DNA of 64,000 nucleotides from Campylobacter volucris (GTDB lineage Bacteria; Campylobacterota; Campylobacteria; Campylobacterales; Campylobacteraceae): NCBI RefSeq assembly GCF_008011665.1, contig NZ_VOWJ01000013.1, positions 124,001 to 188,000 of the forward strand, read 5' to 3'. Shown piece by piece: positions 8,082 to 17,873 of this stretch (position 1 is its first letter; each line of letters starts with the position of its first letter). The notes under the pieces were generated by a model. It saw only the letters and a program-made list of their open reading frames with translations, ran no database searches and was not told where the DNA came from. The position numbers and the translations under genes were made by a program.

Positions 8082-9823
8082 AAAACCACCTTTTTCAAGC
8101 CTCTTACAGAATTGATAGCATAAATTTCTTTGGAATTTAAAAGTTCGTTTTTGCTGATATTTTTTTCTTGAATGAGTTTGTATTTTAAAAGTTTTTGTCT
8201 ATAAATTCCATTTAAGCAGTTTTGAGTATAAGGGGTAAAATATTTATCATCAATTTTTACTATGATATTACTTCTTGAGCCCTCATATAAAATATTTTCT
8301 TTATCAAAAAAAGCCACATCGTAGCATAAATCTTTTTTCCATAAATATGAGTTTTTTTCATAAAGACTGCGTAAAGAGCTTTTGTGGTGAATTAAAAAAT
8401 TGACTTTTAAGAGTTCATTGCTAAGGATTAATTTATCATTGATATTTTCTTTTATATCGCTAAATTCTAACTCATATAAACCATTTTTAAAAAGTTTTAA
8501 TTTTATGATTTTTTCTCCTTGATGTTTAAAAGTGCTTTTAGTGAAAAAATAATTATTCTTAAAAATAAAGTCATTAAATTCTTGTAAAGATTTAAAGCGA
8601 ATTTTTTTATCTTTTTTTGCTGTGAATTTAAAATCTTGCATGATTTTTTGAGTATCAAAGTGAAAAAATATGGCTGAATTTAAGAGTCTTTGCAAGTGTT
8701 CTTTAAAAAATAAAATTTTACCATCTTGGTAAAACATCGTTTCAAATAAATAAAAATCTGATTGTAAAATTTTACTTTTTAAGTGCAATTCTTCAAATTC
8801 ATCTTCTTGTCTAGAATCCCATACAAGTCCGCTACCAACGCCATATCTATAAAAATTCTCGTTATTGTTTTTTTCTATGGTTCTAATTGCAACGCTAAAT
8901 TTAGCTCTTTTTTTACGTATCAATCCTATAGCACCACAATAAATTCCTCGCTCTCTTTGCTCTAAATTTTTTATAAGTTCTATGGTTTCTAGTTTAGGAG
9001 CTCCTGTTATAGAACCACATGGAAAAAGAGCTTTAAAGATAGTGAAAAAATCCATATTGTTTTTTAATTTTCCACTAATTTTTGATATAAGTTGATGTAA
9101 AGTAGGATAGGTTTTTGTTGTAAAAAGTTTTGTTTTTTGAGTATTTTTTTTGATAATTTTTGATAAATCATTGCGTAATAAATCAACTATCATTACATTT
9201 TCACTAATGGTTTTTTCATCATTTTGTAAGAATTTTTTTAAATTTTCATCTTCTTTTAAATCCAAAGATCGTTTTATAGTTCCTTTCATAGGTTTGGTGC
9301 AAATGGTAGTATTTTTTATTTCAAAAAAAAGCTCTGGAGAAAATGAAGCAAGTTCTAAAAATTCATTTTTTATATATGCTTTAAATTCAGTATTTTGTTT
9401 AGGATAAAGACTAAGAAAAATTTCATATAAATTAAGATTTGATTTAAAGTGTAATTCTTGGGTTAGATTGACTTGGTAGCTTTGTCCTTTTGCTATGGCA
9501 GTTTTAACCTCATTGAAATTTTTAAAATATTTTTGTTGATTAAAATTTTGAGTAAAAATAGCACAAAAATCTAAATTTTGTTTTTCATGGGTAAATAAGG
9601 TTTTTTCTTCAAAAGCTAAAAAATATACAAAAGGTTCGGTGCTTGTGTAATTTTGATCTTCTAAATATTTATAAAATTCATATTTTATATACCCTAAAAA
9701 ATAAAATTTATTTTTATTTTTCTCAATGATTTTAAAAATTTTTTTACTTTGTTTTTTATTGTAAGCTTTTAGACTAAAAGCTAAATTATGATAAATATAA
9801 TCACCAAAAATTCCAAAATTCAT
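8078..9823 (-). CDS. pabB: Fused aminodeoxychorismate synthase component I / 4-amino-4-deoxychorismate lyase (PabB-PabC)
   Basis: Residues 1-350 form a chorismate-binding domain with the motifs KPMKGTIKRS, SENVMIVDLLRNDL, FPCGSITGAPK and YCGAIG. Residues 355-581 form a class IV aminotransferase fold (PabC): FETMFYQDGKILFFKEHLQRL, a candidate PLP lysine in HHKSSLRSLYE, then EGSRSNIIV and CLNGIYRQ. One chain would both aminate chorismate and cleave aminodeoxychorismate to p-aminobenzoate and pyruvate. At 581 residues both domains look complete. It begins 4 bp after the AEC transporter stop in the fliP-AEC-pabB-pabA run. Confidence 0.9.
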   Translation of the reverse strand: MNFGIFGDYIYHNLAFSLKAYNKKQSKKIFKIIEKNKNKFYFLGYIKYEFYKYLEDQNYTSTEPFVYFLAFEEKTLFTHEKQNLDFCAIFTQNFNQQKYFKNFNEVKTAIAKGQSYQVNLTQELHFKSNLNLYEIFLSLYPKQNTEFKAYIKNEFLELASFSPELFFEIKNTTICTKPMKGTIKRSLDLKEDENLKKFLQNDEKTISENVMIVDLLRNDLSKIIKKNTQKTKLFTTKTYPTLHQLISKISGKLKNNMDFFTIFKALFPCGSITGAPKLETIELIKNLEQRERGIYCGAIGLIRKKRAKFSVAIRTIEKNNNENFYRYGVGSGLVWDSRQEDEFEELHLKSKILQSDFYLFETMFYQDGKILFFKEHLQRLLNSAIFFHFDTQKIMQDFKFTAKKDKKIRFKSLQEFNDFIFKNNYFFTKSTFKHQGEKIIKLKLFKNGLYELEFSDIKENINDKLILSNELLKVNFLIHHKSSLRSLYEKNSYLWKKDLCYDVAFFDKENILYEGSRSNIIVKIDDKYFTPYTQNCLNGIYRQKLLKYKLIQEKNISKNELLNSKEIYAINSVRGLKKVVL

Positions 9824-9827
9824 TTTT

Positions 9828-10736
9828 TTACACTAAAACATATACCCAAATAGGTAAAGAAATAAAGGCAAAGACTATACCAAAAGCTACAGAACTTACG
9901 GCTAAATTTGCATCTAATTTTGCTTTCATAATCATCGCTGCAATTGGTGTTAGTGTAGGCATTGCTGATTCTAATATGGCTATATTTAGATTTGGATTAA
10001 AATTGAAATTAAAAATTTTTAAAAATATTAAAAAGATTAAAGGAGCTACAATCATTTTAGAAAAAATTACTATTATCGTGCTTTTATAAGAACTTGCAAT
10101 GCTTAAAAATCCTAAATTTAATCCTATAGCAAAAAGAGCCACAGGTGTAGCACTTGCTCCAAGTATATGTAGTGGTTCAAAGATAAATTCTGGTAAGGTA
10201 AAAAATTTGCAAACTAGTCCTAAAAATAAAGCGATAAATGGAGGAAAAGCAAAAATTTTTTTTATAATTACAAAAAAATTTATCTTTTGATTGTTTGCAA
10301 AAGAGATTATGAATGGTGCTAGTAAAGCTACAGGTAAAACAGTAGCTAGCGCATCATAAAGTATAATTTCTCCTAAAAAATCACTTTGTGGGTAGATTCC
10401 TGTTAAGATAGGAATTCCTACAAATAAAGTATTTCCAAAACTAGCAAGTAAAAAAATACTCACTAATGTATTTTTACTAAAATTAAAATACATTGCTAAA
10501 AGTGTGCAGCAAAAGGCTGAAAAAAGAGTGCTAAATAATCCTAATAAAATCATAATAATCAAAGAAAAATCAAAATTTAAATGATAAATACGCTCAAAAA
10601 TTAAGCAAGGTAGAGCAAAAACAATGACAAAATCAAGAAATGTTCTTGATTGTTTTTGTTTTAAAATTTTGATTTTTTTTGCAAAATAGCCAGTAAAAAG
10701 TAGGCAAAATATACCAAATAAAGAAGTATATATCAT
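9828..10736 (-). CDS. AEC (auxin efflux carrier) family transporter
   Basis: The 302-residue inner-membrane protein has about ten hydrophobic helices in the two five-helix repeats typical of the AEC family, which exports or exchanges small organic acids such as malate. Its ATG follows the fliP stop directly, with no gap, implying coupling. Substrate cannot be told from sequence. The location between fliP and pab genes looks incidental to flagellar function. Confidence 0.85.
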   Translation of the reverse strand: MIYTSLFGIFCLLFTGYFAKKIKILKQKQSRTFLDFVIVFALPCLIFERIYHLNFDFSLIIMILLGLFSTLFSAFCCTLLAMYFNFSKNTLVSIFLLASFGNTLFVGIPILTGIYPQSDFLGEIILYDALATVLPVALLAPFIISFANNQKINFFVIIKKIFAFPPFIALFLGLVCKFFTLPEFIFEPLHILGASATPVALFAIGLNLGFLSIASSYKSTIIVIFSKMIVAPLIFLIFLKIFNFNFNPNLNIAILESAMPTLTPIAAMIMKAKLDANLAVSSVAFGIVFAFISLPIWVYVLV

Positions 10737-11470
10737 CTAAGTTAAAAAACTTTTGACTAGATTTTGAATGAGTAAATTCCACCCATCTACCAATACAAAA
10801 ATAAGCAATTTAAAAGGCATGGAAATCATTACAGGTGGAAGCATCATCATACCCATAGCCATTAAAACCGAGCTTACTACCATATCAATAACTAAAAATG
10901 GCAAGAAAAGCAAAAAGCCTATTTCAAAAGCTGTCTTAAGCTCACTAATCATAAAAGCAGGTACTAAAACAGTTAAAGGAACATCATCTATGGTTTTTGG
11001 GTTTTCTAAATTTCTAATTCTGTAAAAAAGTGCTAGATCTTTTTCTCTAGTGTTTTTTAGCATAAAATCTTTAAAAGGTTTAACGCTTTTTTCAAAAGCT
11101 TCCTCGTAGCCAATTTTTTCAGCTATATAAGGCTTTACGCCTTCATTATATGCTTTGGTTGCAACGGGCTCCATAATAAAAAAGGTTAAAATCAAAGCCA
11201 AGGTAACTAAAATGGTATTTGGTGGCATAGTTTGGGTGCCAAGAGCAATTCTTAAAAAAGAAAACACTACTACAAGTCTTAAAAATGAAGTCATTACAAA
11301 AATAATAGTTGGAGCAAGTGCTAGTATAGTTAAAACTATGACAATATTTAAAGTAGTTACAAGTTGCTGAGGGTTATTGGCGCACTAAGGCTTAAATTCA
11401 CCGTAGGTATGGTAACTTCTGCACTAAAAAGAGCTAAGCTTGATAAAAATAAAACCAGCAAAAACCTCAA
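10737..11470 (-). pseudogene. fliP: Flagellar export apparatus protein FliP, disrupted by a -1 frameshift
   Basis: FliP is the core pore subunit of the flagellar type III export gate. From 11294 down, the sequence encodes the conserved MTSFLRLVVVFSFLR, LGTQTMPPN, FIMEPV and C-terminal membrane segments. The natural start is further up: a TTG at 11470 after AAGGA, giving the signal peptide MRFLLVLFLSSLALFSA and mature start EVTIPTVNLSLSAP. At about 11374-11379 (minus strand CCAATAACCC) one base is missing relative to the expected CCAAATAACCC (P-N-N-P-Q); the frame then stops at TAA, while the other frame continues QQLVTTLNIVIVLTI into FliP. An internal start would omit the signal peptide and first membrane helix. 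It could be a real loss, a slippage state or an assembly error. Confidence 0.85.
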
Positions 11471-11645
11471 ATTTTTTCCTTAGAATAAAAATTTAAAGTA
11501 TTATTCTAGCAATTTTACTCTTAAAAGAATTGAAAAATATTTTTTAAATTTATTAAAAAGATTGTTTTAAACATAAGCTATTTTGGTAATTTTTACTTTA
11601 GCTTGTTAAAATTGAGCAATAATTTTTACAAAAAAAGGTAAAACC

Positions 11646-12938
11646 ATGAAAACTTCCATACTTATACTAGCAGCAGGGCTTGGAACTCGTATGAAGTCAT
11701 CAAATCCAAAAGTTTTGCAAAAAATTTCTTCTAAACCTATGATTTTACATATTTTAAAACAAGCTTATAAAATTAGTGATGATGTTTGCATAGTGCTTTC
11801 TCATCAAAAAGAAAAAGTGGAGCAGATAGTTCGCGAGCATTTTCCACATACACGCTTTTTAGAGCAAGATTTGCAAAATTATCCAGGAACAGCAGGAGCT
11901 TTAAGAGGTTATGAAAGCAAATACGATAAGGTGTTGATTTTATGTGGTGATATGCCTTTGGTTAAATCTAGTGATTTAGAAAAAATAGCTTTTAATGAAA
12001 ATGATTTTAGCGTGGCTGTTTTTGAAGCAAAAGATCCAAAAAGCTATGGAAGAATAGTTTTAAAAGAAGAAAAAATTGAAAAAATTGTAGAAACCAAAGA
12101 TGCAAGCAAAGAAGAACTTGCTATAAAGATTTGCAATAGTGGAGTTTATGCGATTAAGACTCAAATTTTAAAAGAAGTTTTACCTTTAATAAAAAATAAC
12201 AATAAAGCTAAAGAGTATTATTTAACCGATGCAGTATTTTTAGCTAAAGAAAAAGGATGTGTGGTTAATGCTGTGTTTGTTGATGAGCAAAATTTTATGG
12301 GTGTAAATGATAAAATCGAATTATCTTTAGCTCAAGATATCATGCAAGAAGAAATTAAAAAAGAATGGATGAAGCAAGGAGTGATTTTTCATATGCCTAC
12401 TACGACTTTTATTTCAGATGAAGTTGAATTTATAGGTGAATGTGAAGTATATGAAAATGTTCGTATAGAAGGAAAATCAAAAATTATTAATTCTATCATT
12501 AAAAGCTCAAGTGTGATTGAAGATAGTATAGTAGAAAATAGCGATGTAGGACCTTTAGCACATTTGCGTCCAAAGTGTCGTTTAAAAAATACCCATATAG
12601 GAAATTTTGTAGAGTGTAAAAATGCTTTGTTAAATGGTGTAAAAGCTGGGCATTTAAGTTATTTGGGTGATTGTGAGATAGATGAGGGAAGTAATATAGG
12701 TTGTGGAAGTATTACTTGCAATTATGATGGAGCAAAAAAACACAAAACTAAAATAGGTAAAAATGTTTTTGTCGGCTCTGATACGCAATTTATTGCACCT
12801 GTAAATATTGAAGATGATGTGATTATAGCTGCTGGAAGCACGGTTTATAAAGATGTAAAAAAAGGTTCTTTGTATATAAATAGAGCTAAGGCTGAAATTA
12901 AAGAAGACTTTTTCTATCACAAATTAGGTAAAAAATGA
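11646..12938 (+). CDS. glmU: Bifunctional UDP-N-acetylglucosamine pyrophosphorylase / glucosamine-1-phosphate N-acetyltransferase
   Basis: GlmU acetylates glucosamine-1-phosphate and then uridylylates it to UDP-GlcNAc for peptidoglycan and lipooligosaccharide. The N-terminal half begins with the nucleotidyltransferase motif LAAGLGTRMKSSNPKVLQKI (residue 8 on) and has CGDMPL near residue 100. The C-terminal half is a left-handed beta helix with hexapeptide repeats and LAHLRPKCRL and GCGSITCNYDG motifs of the acetyltransferase. The 430-residue length is normal. It is divergent from fliP across a 175-bp gap and overlaps coaBC by 4 bp. Confidence 0.97.
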   Translation: MKTSILILAAGLGTRMKSSNPKVLQKISSKPMILHILKQAYKISDDVCIVLSHQKEKVEQIVREHFPHTRFLEQDLQNYPGTAGALRGYESKYDKVLILCGDMPLVKSSDLEKIAFNENDFSVAVFEAKDPKSYGRIVLKEEKIEKIVETKDASKEELAIKICNSGVYAIKTQILKEVLPLIKNNNKAKEYYLTDAVFLAKEKGCVVNAVFVDEQNFMGVNDKIELSLAQDIMQEEIKKEWMKQGVIFHMPTTTFISDEVEFIGECEVYENVRIEGKSKIINSIIKSSSVIEDSIVENSDVGPLAHLRPKCRLKNTHIGNFVECKNALLNGVKAGHLSYLGDCEIDEGSNIGCGSITCNYDGAKKHKTKIGKNVFVGSDTQFIAPVNIEDDVIIAAGSTVYKDVKKGSLYINRAKAEIKEDFFYHKLGKK

Positions 12939-14098
12939 AAACTATCTTGCTAGCAGTAAGTGGTAGTATAGCATTTTATAAGGCTTATGAGTTAATTTCT
13001 TTATGTAAAAAAGAAGGTTATGGGGTTAAAGTATTGCTTTCTAATGGAGCTTTGAAATTTTGCACTAAATTTAGCTTTGAAGCTTTAGTAGATGAAATTT
13101 TATATGAAGAAAATGAAAGTTGGCAAAATCAGAATAATCATATAGCTTTTAGCAAAGATTGTGATGCTATAATTTTTGCCCCTGCTAGTATAAATTCCAT
13201 CAACAAACTTGCTAATGGTATAGCAGATAATTTATTTATCCAAACCTTAATAGCAGTGCAAAAACACAAACCTTTTTTAATAGCTCCTGCGGCTAATACA
13301 AATATGTATTTGCATTTTAGCACTCAAAAATCTTTGCAAATTCTTAAAGAAAATGATTATATCATTATTGATCCTGTGATAAAAAATTTAGCTTGCAAAG
13401 ACTATGGTTTGGGCGCTTTAGCTGAAGTTGATACTATATTTTATGCTTTAAAAAGAGCTTTATTTAAAGATGATTTTTTTATAAATAAACAAATTGTTAT
13501 AAGCGGTGGTGGAACTAAAGAAAAAATAGACGATGTTAGATGTATAAGTAATTTTTCAAGTGGTAAAATGGCAAAGGCTATTGCTGATGCTTTGTATTTT
13601 TTAGGAGCTAGGGTGGTTTTTTTAAGCTCTATTGAATTTGATGTTGCTTATGAGATAGAAACATTTAATTCTTCATCCCAGTTGAAAGAAAAATTACAAA
13701 AATATAAGCATTTTGATGCTTTAATCATGAGTGCAGCGGTGAGCGATTTTGTGCCAAAAATGTATTCTGGGAAAATCAAAAAGAGTGATTATTTGGATGG
13801 ATTTGATTTAAAACTTTATCTTAATGAAGATATATTAAAAAATTTAGATTTTAATGGCAAAAAAATAGGTTTTAAAATGGAATTTGATGAGCAAAATGCT
13901 TTAAATAATGCCAAAAAATCTTTAGTAGAAAAAAGACTAGATATGGTATGTTTGAATGTTTTAAATGAAAATATGACTTTTGGAGATGATGAAAATTGTA
14001 TTAGTTTTATTACCAAAGATAAAATTTATCAAAGTGAAAAAATGAGTAAAGAAAAACTAGCTTTTGTTTTGGTTTCTTATATGAAGGATTTGTGGTGA
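12935..14098 (+). CDS. coaBC: Phosphopantothenoylcysteine decarboxylase / phosphopantothenate-cysteine ligase
   Basis: CoaBC makes 4'-phosphopantetheine in coenzyme A synthesis. The N-terminal flavin domain (1-180) shows VSGSIAFYKAYELI, the active-site His in QNNHIAFSK and the PAANTNMY segment of CoaC. The CoaB domain (from about 185) begins with VISGGGTKEKIDDVRCISNFSSGKMA and carries SAAVSDFVP. Full length at 387 residues. It overlaps glmU upstream and the next gene downstream. Confidence 0.95.
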   Translation: MKTILLAVSGSIAFYKAYELISLCKKEGYGVKVLLSNGALKFCTKFSFEALVDEILYEENESWQNQNNHIAFSKDCDAIIFAPASINSINKLANGIADNLFIQTLIAVQKHKPFLIAPAANTNMYLHFSTQKSLQILKENDYIIIDPVIKNLACKDYGLGALAEVDTIFYALKRALFKDDFFINKQIVISGGGTKEKIDDVRCISNFSSGKMAKAIADALYFLGARVVFLSSIEFDVAYEIETFNSSSQLKEKLQKYKHFDALIMSAAVSDFVPKMYSGKIKKSDYLDGFDLKLYLNEDILKNLDFNGKKIGFKMEFDEQNALNNAKKSLVEKRLDMVCLNVLNENMTFGDDENCISFITKDKIYQSEKMSKEKLAFVLVSYMKDLW

Positions 14099-14715
14099 AT
14101 ATTATTAATTCAACTTTACCTATAAGAATGCAAATTTTAGAAAAAAAATCATACAATCGTTATGTTTTATTATTAAATACAAAAAAACTTGAAACAAAAA
14201 GCATGATAGAGCTTGAAGTAGGAGAGGAGTATTTAGCAGAAGTTTATGAGGATAAAGGTGTAATTTCTTTTAAAAATCTTTTAAAAAAACCTAATATAAA
14301 GCTTTTTGAAGAAGGAAATTTAATCATAGAAAAATTATTAGAACATGGAGATGAAAATTCTTGGTATAAAAACTACATTGTCAATAAAATCATAGAAAGT
14401 AAAAATGCATATGAGTATGAAATTTACAAAGAAATGTTTTTTGCTTTTTTTGAGGGAATTTATCATATACCTTTTGTGTATAGCTCAGAAAGGGCTTTGT
14501 TTGAGGCAAAAAAAAGTGGAAAAAATGTAGAAGTTTATTTGTATTTTGAGATTTTTGGTGCTTTAAAAATTTATATTAATGATGGTAAGGTTATACGCAT
14601 ACAAACTCCTTTTGCAAAAGTAGCGCAATTTTTACATGAGTATTTTAAATTTGAAGTCGTTTCTACTTTATCACCTTTGTTTGTGTTTAAAAGATTGATG
14701 GATATTAAAGGCTAA
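14092..14715 (+). CDS. Conserved hypothetical protein between coaBC and uppS
   Basis: The 207-residue protein starts at GTG (14092, or the adjacent GTG at 14095) overlapping the coaBC stop. It has no signal peptide or membrane segment and is rich in Lys, Glu and Phe/Tyr. I recognise no catalytic motif. The corresponding gene sits in the same place in C. jejuni as I recall, so it is conserved within the genus. Operon partners make UDP-GlcNAc, CoA and undecaprenyl diphosphate, giving no specific functional clue. Confidence 0.75.
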   Translation: MVNIINSTLPIRMQILEKKSYNRYVLLLNTKKLETKSMIELEVGEEYLAEVYEDKGVISFKNLLKKPNIKLFEEGNLIIEKLLEHGDENSWYKNYIVNKIIESKNAYEYEIYKEMFFAFFEGIYHIPFVYSSERALFEAKKSGKNVEVYLYFEIFGALKIYINDGKVIRIQTPFAKVAQFLHEYFKFEVVSTLSPLFVFKRLMDIKG

Positions 14716-14717
14716 AT

Positions 14718-15386
14718 ATGAATGAATTAAAGCATTTAGCTGTGGTGATGGATGGTAATAGGAGATGGGCTAAAAAAAATGGACTTTTAGAAAAAGTCGG
14801 TTATGAACAAGGCGCTAAAACCATAGAAAAGATTATAGAAGTTTGCATAGAAGAAAAAATCAATCATCTTACACTTTATGCTTTTAGTACTGAAAATTGG
14901 CAAAGACCTAAAGAGGAGATTGAGTATTTATTTTGTTTATTAGATAGATATTTAGATGATGCATTGCCAAAATTTTTAGCCAATCATGTGCGTTTTAAGG
15001 CGATAGGAAATTTTGATTATTTAGATAAAAAAACGCTAGATAAGATTAATAAAGTTCAAAATCAAACCAAACACCACAATGCTTTAAATTTAAATTTAGC
15101 TATTTCTTATGGTGGAAAAGATGAAATAGTAAGAGCTGTAAAAAAAGTTATTGAAAAAAAACTTGAGATTAATGAGGAAAACATCCAAGCAAATTTAGAT
15201 TTAAGCGAAGATGTGGATTTATTTTTAAGAGTAGGGTGCGCACAAAGAATTTCAAATTTTTTAATCTGGCAATCAAGTTATGCTGAAATTTATTTTAGCC
15301 AAACTTTATTTCCTGCTTTAACTAAAAAGGAATTTAAATCCATCATAAAAGAATTTAAAAAGTGCAAAAGAACCTTTGGTAAATGA
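14718..15386 (+). CDS. uppS: Isoprenyl transferase (undecaprenyl diphosphate synthase)
   Basis: UppS extends farnesyl diphosphate with isopentenyl units to the C55 carrier lipid for peptidoglycan and glycan assembly. The 222-residue cis-prenyltransferase shows LAVVMDGNRRWAK (catalytic Asp and Arg near residues 12-16), TLYAFSTENW, NLNLAISYGGKDE and the C-terminal LFLRVGCAQRISNFLIWQSSYAE. It overlaps the prepilin peptidase gene by 4 bp. Confidence 0.97.
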   Translation: MNELKHLAVVMDGNRRWAKKNGLLEKVGYEQGAKTIEKIIEVCIEEKINHLTLYAFSTENWQRPKEEIEYLFCLLDRYLDDALPKFLANHVRFKAIGNFDYLDKKTLDKINKVQNQTKHHNALNLNLAISYGGKDEIVRAVKKVIEKKLEINEENIQANLDLSEDVDLFLRVGCAQRISNFLIWQSSYAEIYFSQTLFPALTKKEFKSIIKEFKKCKRTFGK

Positions 15387-16129
15387 TATTTTTTATATTA
15401 TTAGGGCTTTGTATAGGTTCGTTTATAAATGTGGTAATTTTTAGAAGTATTGCAAAACAAAGCATCATAAAACCTAGATCTCATTGTAATAAATGTGGTA
15501 AAACTTTAAAAATTTATCACCTAATCCCCGTTTTATCTTTTGTTTTTTTAAAAGGTAAATGTGCTTTTTGTAAAGAAAAAATTTCTTTTGTTTATCCTTT
15601 TAATGAGCTATGTTGCGCGATTTTATTTGCATTTTGCTTTTATTTTTTTGATCATTTACAAGCTTTACTTTTTGCTTTGATATTAAGTGTGTTTTTAATG
15701 CTTTCTTGGATGGATTATTATTTAAAAGCTGTGAGTGAAATTTGGCTTTGGGTTTTATTTGTTTTTGCATTTTTGTTTGATTTTTATAGTTATAAAGATG
15801 TATCTATTTTAAATTTGGAAGAACATTTTGTTTTTAAAATTTGTTTTGGTGCAGGATTTTTCTTTTTACTAAAAAGTTTTATTAATTTTATAAAAAATTT
15901 TAAAGAAAGAGATGAAATTTTAGAAAGTTTAGGCGAGGGTGATGTTATAATTATAGCTTTGATTTTTGGAATTTTTGGTTATGAAAAAGCTTTTTGGATA
16001 TTATTTATAGCATCTGTTTTAAGTTTAATCTTGTTTGTAAAAATAGCAAAAAAAGACTATCAAATGCCTATGATTCCTTTTTTGTTTATAGCTATTTTAG
16101 TGCATTTTGGCGTAGAAAGAGTGATATGA
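15383..16129 (+). CDS. Prepilin peptidase / N-methyltransferase (type IV leader peptidase)
   Basis: This inner-membrane aspartic protease cleaves and methylates type IV prepilin-like proteins. The N-terminal cytoplasmic loop has two CXXC pairs (HCNKCGKTL and KCAFCKEK) and the first GSFINVVIFR segment is typical. The second catalytic motif is GEGDVIIIALIFG near residue 186. About seven hydrophobic helices follow. It is expected to process the pseudopilins at 31-32.5 kb for natural transformation. The start overlaps uppS and the stop overlaps lptF. Confidence 0.92.
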   Translation: MIFFILLGLCIGSFINVVIFRSIAKQSIIKPRSHCNKCGKTLKIYHLIPVLSFVFLKGKCAFCKEKISFVYPFNELCCAILFAFCFYFFDHLQALLFALILSVFLMLSWMDYYLKAVSEIWLWVLFVFAFLFDFYSYKDVSILNLEEHFVFKICFGAGFFFLLKSFINFIKNFKERDEILESLGEGDVIIIALIFGIFGYEKAFWILFIASVLSLILFVKIAKKDYQMPMIPFLFIAILVHFGVERVI

Positions 16130-17151
16130 AATTAGTTTATAAGTATTTATTGAATCAATTTTTAAATACAATGCTGTCTTTATTTTTTACCTTATTTACT
16201 ATAGTTTCTATTGTATTTTTTATCCAACTTGCAAAAATTACTTCTTATATAGAAATCACTCTTTTAGAGCTTTTTCAATTATATATTTATTTGTTGCCAA
16301 AGACTTTAGCTTTTACTTTGCCGATTTCTTTTTTTATAGCTTTAACTTTAAGTTTTTATAGATTATCAAGAGAAAATGAAAGCATTGTTTTGTTTGCTTT
16401 GGGAATTTCTCCTAAGGTTATTGCAAAATTTTTTATGAAAATTGCTGCTTTACTTAGTGCTTTTATGTTGCTTGTAGTTTGGATTTTTATACCTATATCT
16501 TTTGAACTTTTTGATAATTTTGTAGATTATAAAAAAATTAGTACAAAAGTCAGCATTAAAACAGGTGAGTTTGGACAAAGATATGGAGAATGGCTTGTAT
16601 TTATAGATGAAAAAGATGACAATGGGGTTTATAAAAATATCATCATGTATCATCCTAAAAAAAGTGCTCAAGATAAAGAACAAGCTATATTAGCCAAAGA
16701 AGGAAAGCTAGAAAGTAATGAAGGGATTATTTCTTTTAGTTTGAAAGAGGGTAAAGCTTATGAGATTAAAGATGATAATTGGCATATTTCAAGTTTTAAA
16801 AATTTACTTATTACAAGCAAAGTTTATACTAAAGATTTAAATACTAAAAATTTTTATGATTATTGGTCTGATTTAAATACCAACAAAGACAAAGCAAAAG
16901 AATTTGTTATATATACTCTTATAGCTTTATTTCCTCTTAGTAGTACATTGTTTGCACTTTCTTTTGGGATAGTAACTTATCGTTATGAAAAAGGTTTTGC
17001 TTATTTTGGAATTTTTGTAGTGATTTTTTCATATTTTAGTTTGTTAATTAGTTTTTATAAACCTCCTTTGGTAGCAGTAGGGGTGATTTTTGTAAGCTTT
17101 TTATTGCTTTCAATGTTTTATTTCAGTAAAAAAATTGCAAATAAATATTAA
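16126..17151 (+). CDS. lptF: LptF/LptG-family permease (YjgP/YjgQ)
   Basis: The protein belongs to the transmembrane pair of the lipopolysaccharide/lipooligosaccharide export ABC transporter. I chose the ATG at 16126, overlapping the peptidase stop, giving MKLVYKYLLNQFL, the typical first segment; a longer frame beginning further up only re-reads the peptidase gene. The layout is three N-terminal helices, a periplasmic beta-jellyroll (about residues 125-245) and three C-terminal helices, 341 residues. It could be either LptF or LptG; no partner is in this window. Confidence 0.87.
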   Translation: MKLVYKYLLNQFLNTMLSLFFTLFTIVSIVFFIQLAKITSYIEITLLELFQLYIYLLPKTLAFTLPISFFIALTLSFYRLSRENESIVLFALGISPKVIAKFFMKIAALLSAFMLLVVWIFIPISFELFDNFVDYKKISTKVSIKTGEFGQRYGEWLVFIDEKDDNGVYKNIIMYHPKKSAQDKEQAILAKEGKLESNEGIISFSLKEGKAYEIKDDNWHISSFKNLLITSKVYTKDLNTKNFYDYWSDLNTNKDKAKEFVIYTLIALFPLSSTLFALSFGIVTYRYEKGFAYFGIFVVIFSYFSLLISFYKPPLVAVGVIFVSFLLLSMFYFSKKIANKY

Positions 17152-17873
17152 TGCTTATAAAATTAACTTTTTCTTATGATGGCTCTAAATTTCAAGGTTC
17201 AGCAAGCCAGCCTCATGGAAAAAGCGTGCAAGATGAGCTTTCTTGTGCGCTTAGTCATCTTGGCATTTATGAAAAAGTTTTATTTGCTTCAAGAACTGAC
17301 AAAGGAGTGCATGCTAGCAAAGCTATAGCTAGTGTTAAAATCAAAGATCATTTTCAAGATTTGACTTATCTAAAAAATAAAATCAATCATTTTGCAAAAC
17401 CCTTTATTTATATAAAACAAATACAAAAAATGCATGAAGATTTTCAAGTGCGTTTTGATGTCAAAAAACGAGCTTATCGTTATATACTTTTTCATGGAAA
17501 ATATAATCCTTTGCTTGCTTCTTATGTGCATTTTTATCCAAAAATAGATCTTAAATTAGCTTTGGAATTAGCCAAGTTGTTTCAAGGGGAGCATGATTTT
17601 AAATTTTTTCAAAAAGAAGGCTCGGATAATAAAACCACTATAAGAAAAATTTACACAAGCAAAGTCTATACTTATAAAGATTTTACTATATTTTATTTTG
17701 AAGCTAATGGATTTTTAAGATCGCAAATTAGAATGATGATGGCAAGTATTTTAAAAGTATTAGAAGGTAAAATAAGCAAAGATCAGCTTTTAGAGCAAAT
17801 TTATACAGAAAAAATTTACAATCGTTTTTTAGCTCCTGCAAGTGGCTTGTATTTGAGTAGAATTATTTATTAA
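17151..17873 (+). CDS. truA: tRNA pseudouridine(38-40) synthase TruA
   Basis: TruA isomerises uridines 38, 39 and 40 in tRNA anticodon arms. The catalytic Asp is in FASRTDKGVHA (near residue 50), followed by RFDVKKRAYRYIL and the C-terminal FLRSQIRMMM. 240 residues is full length. Its ATG overlaps the lptF stop by one base. The 3' end overlaps the convergent ogt gene by 11 bp. Confidence 0.96.
   Translation: MLIKLTFSYDGSKFQGSASQPHGKSVQDELSCALSHLGIYEKVLFASRTDKGVHASKAIASVKIKDHFQDLTYLKNKINHFAKPFIYIKQIQKMHEDFQVRFDVKKRAYRYILFHGKYNPLLASYVHFYPKIDLKLALELAKLFQGEHDFKFFQKEGSDNKTTIRKIYTSKVYTYKDFTIFYFEANGFLRSQIRMMMASILKVLEGKISKDQLLEQIYTEKIYNRFLAPASGLYLSRIIY

Noticed and set aside
10099-11370. Plus-strand frames opposite the AEC and fliP genes
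   Set aside because: Lys/Thr-rich shadow translations of conserved membrane proteins, with no ribosome-binding sites.
15994-16125. In-frame upstream extension of lptF
   Set aside because: These codons re-read the prepilin peptidase gene in another frame; the protein family starts at MKLVYKYLL (16126).
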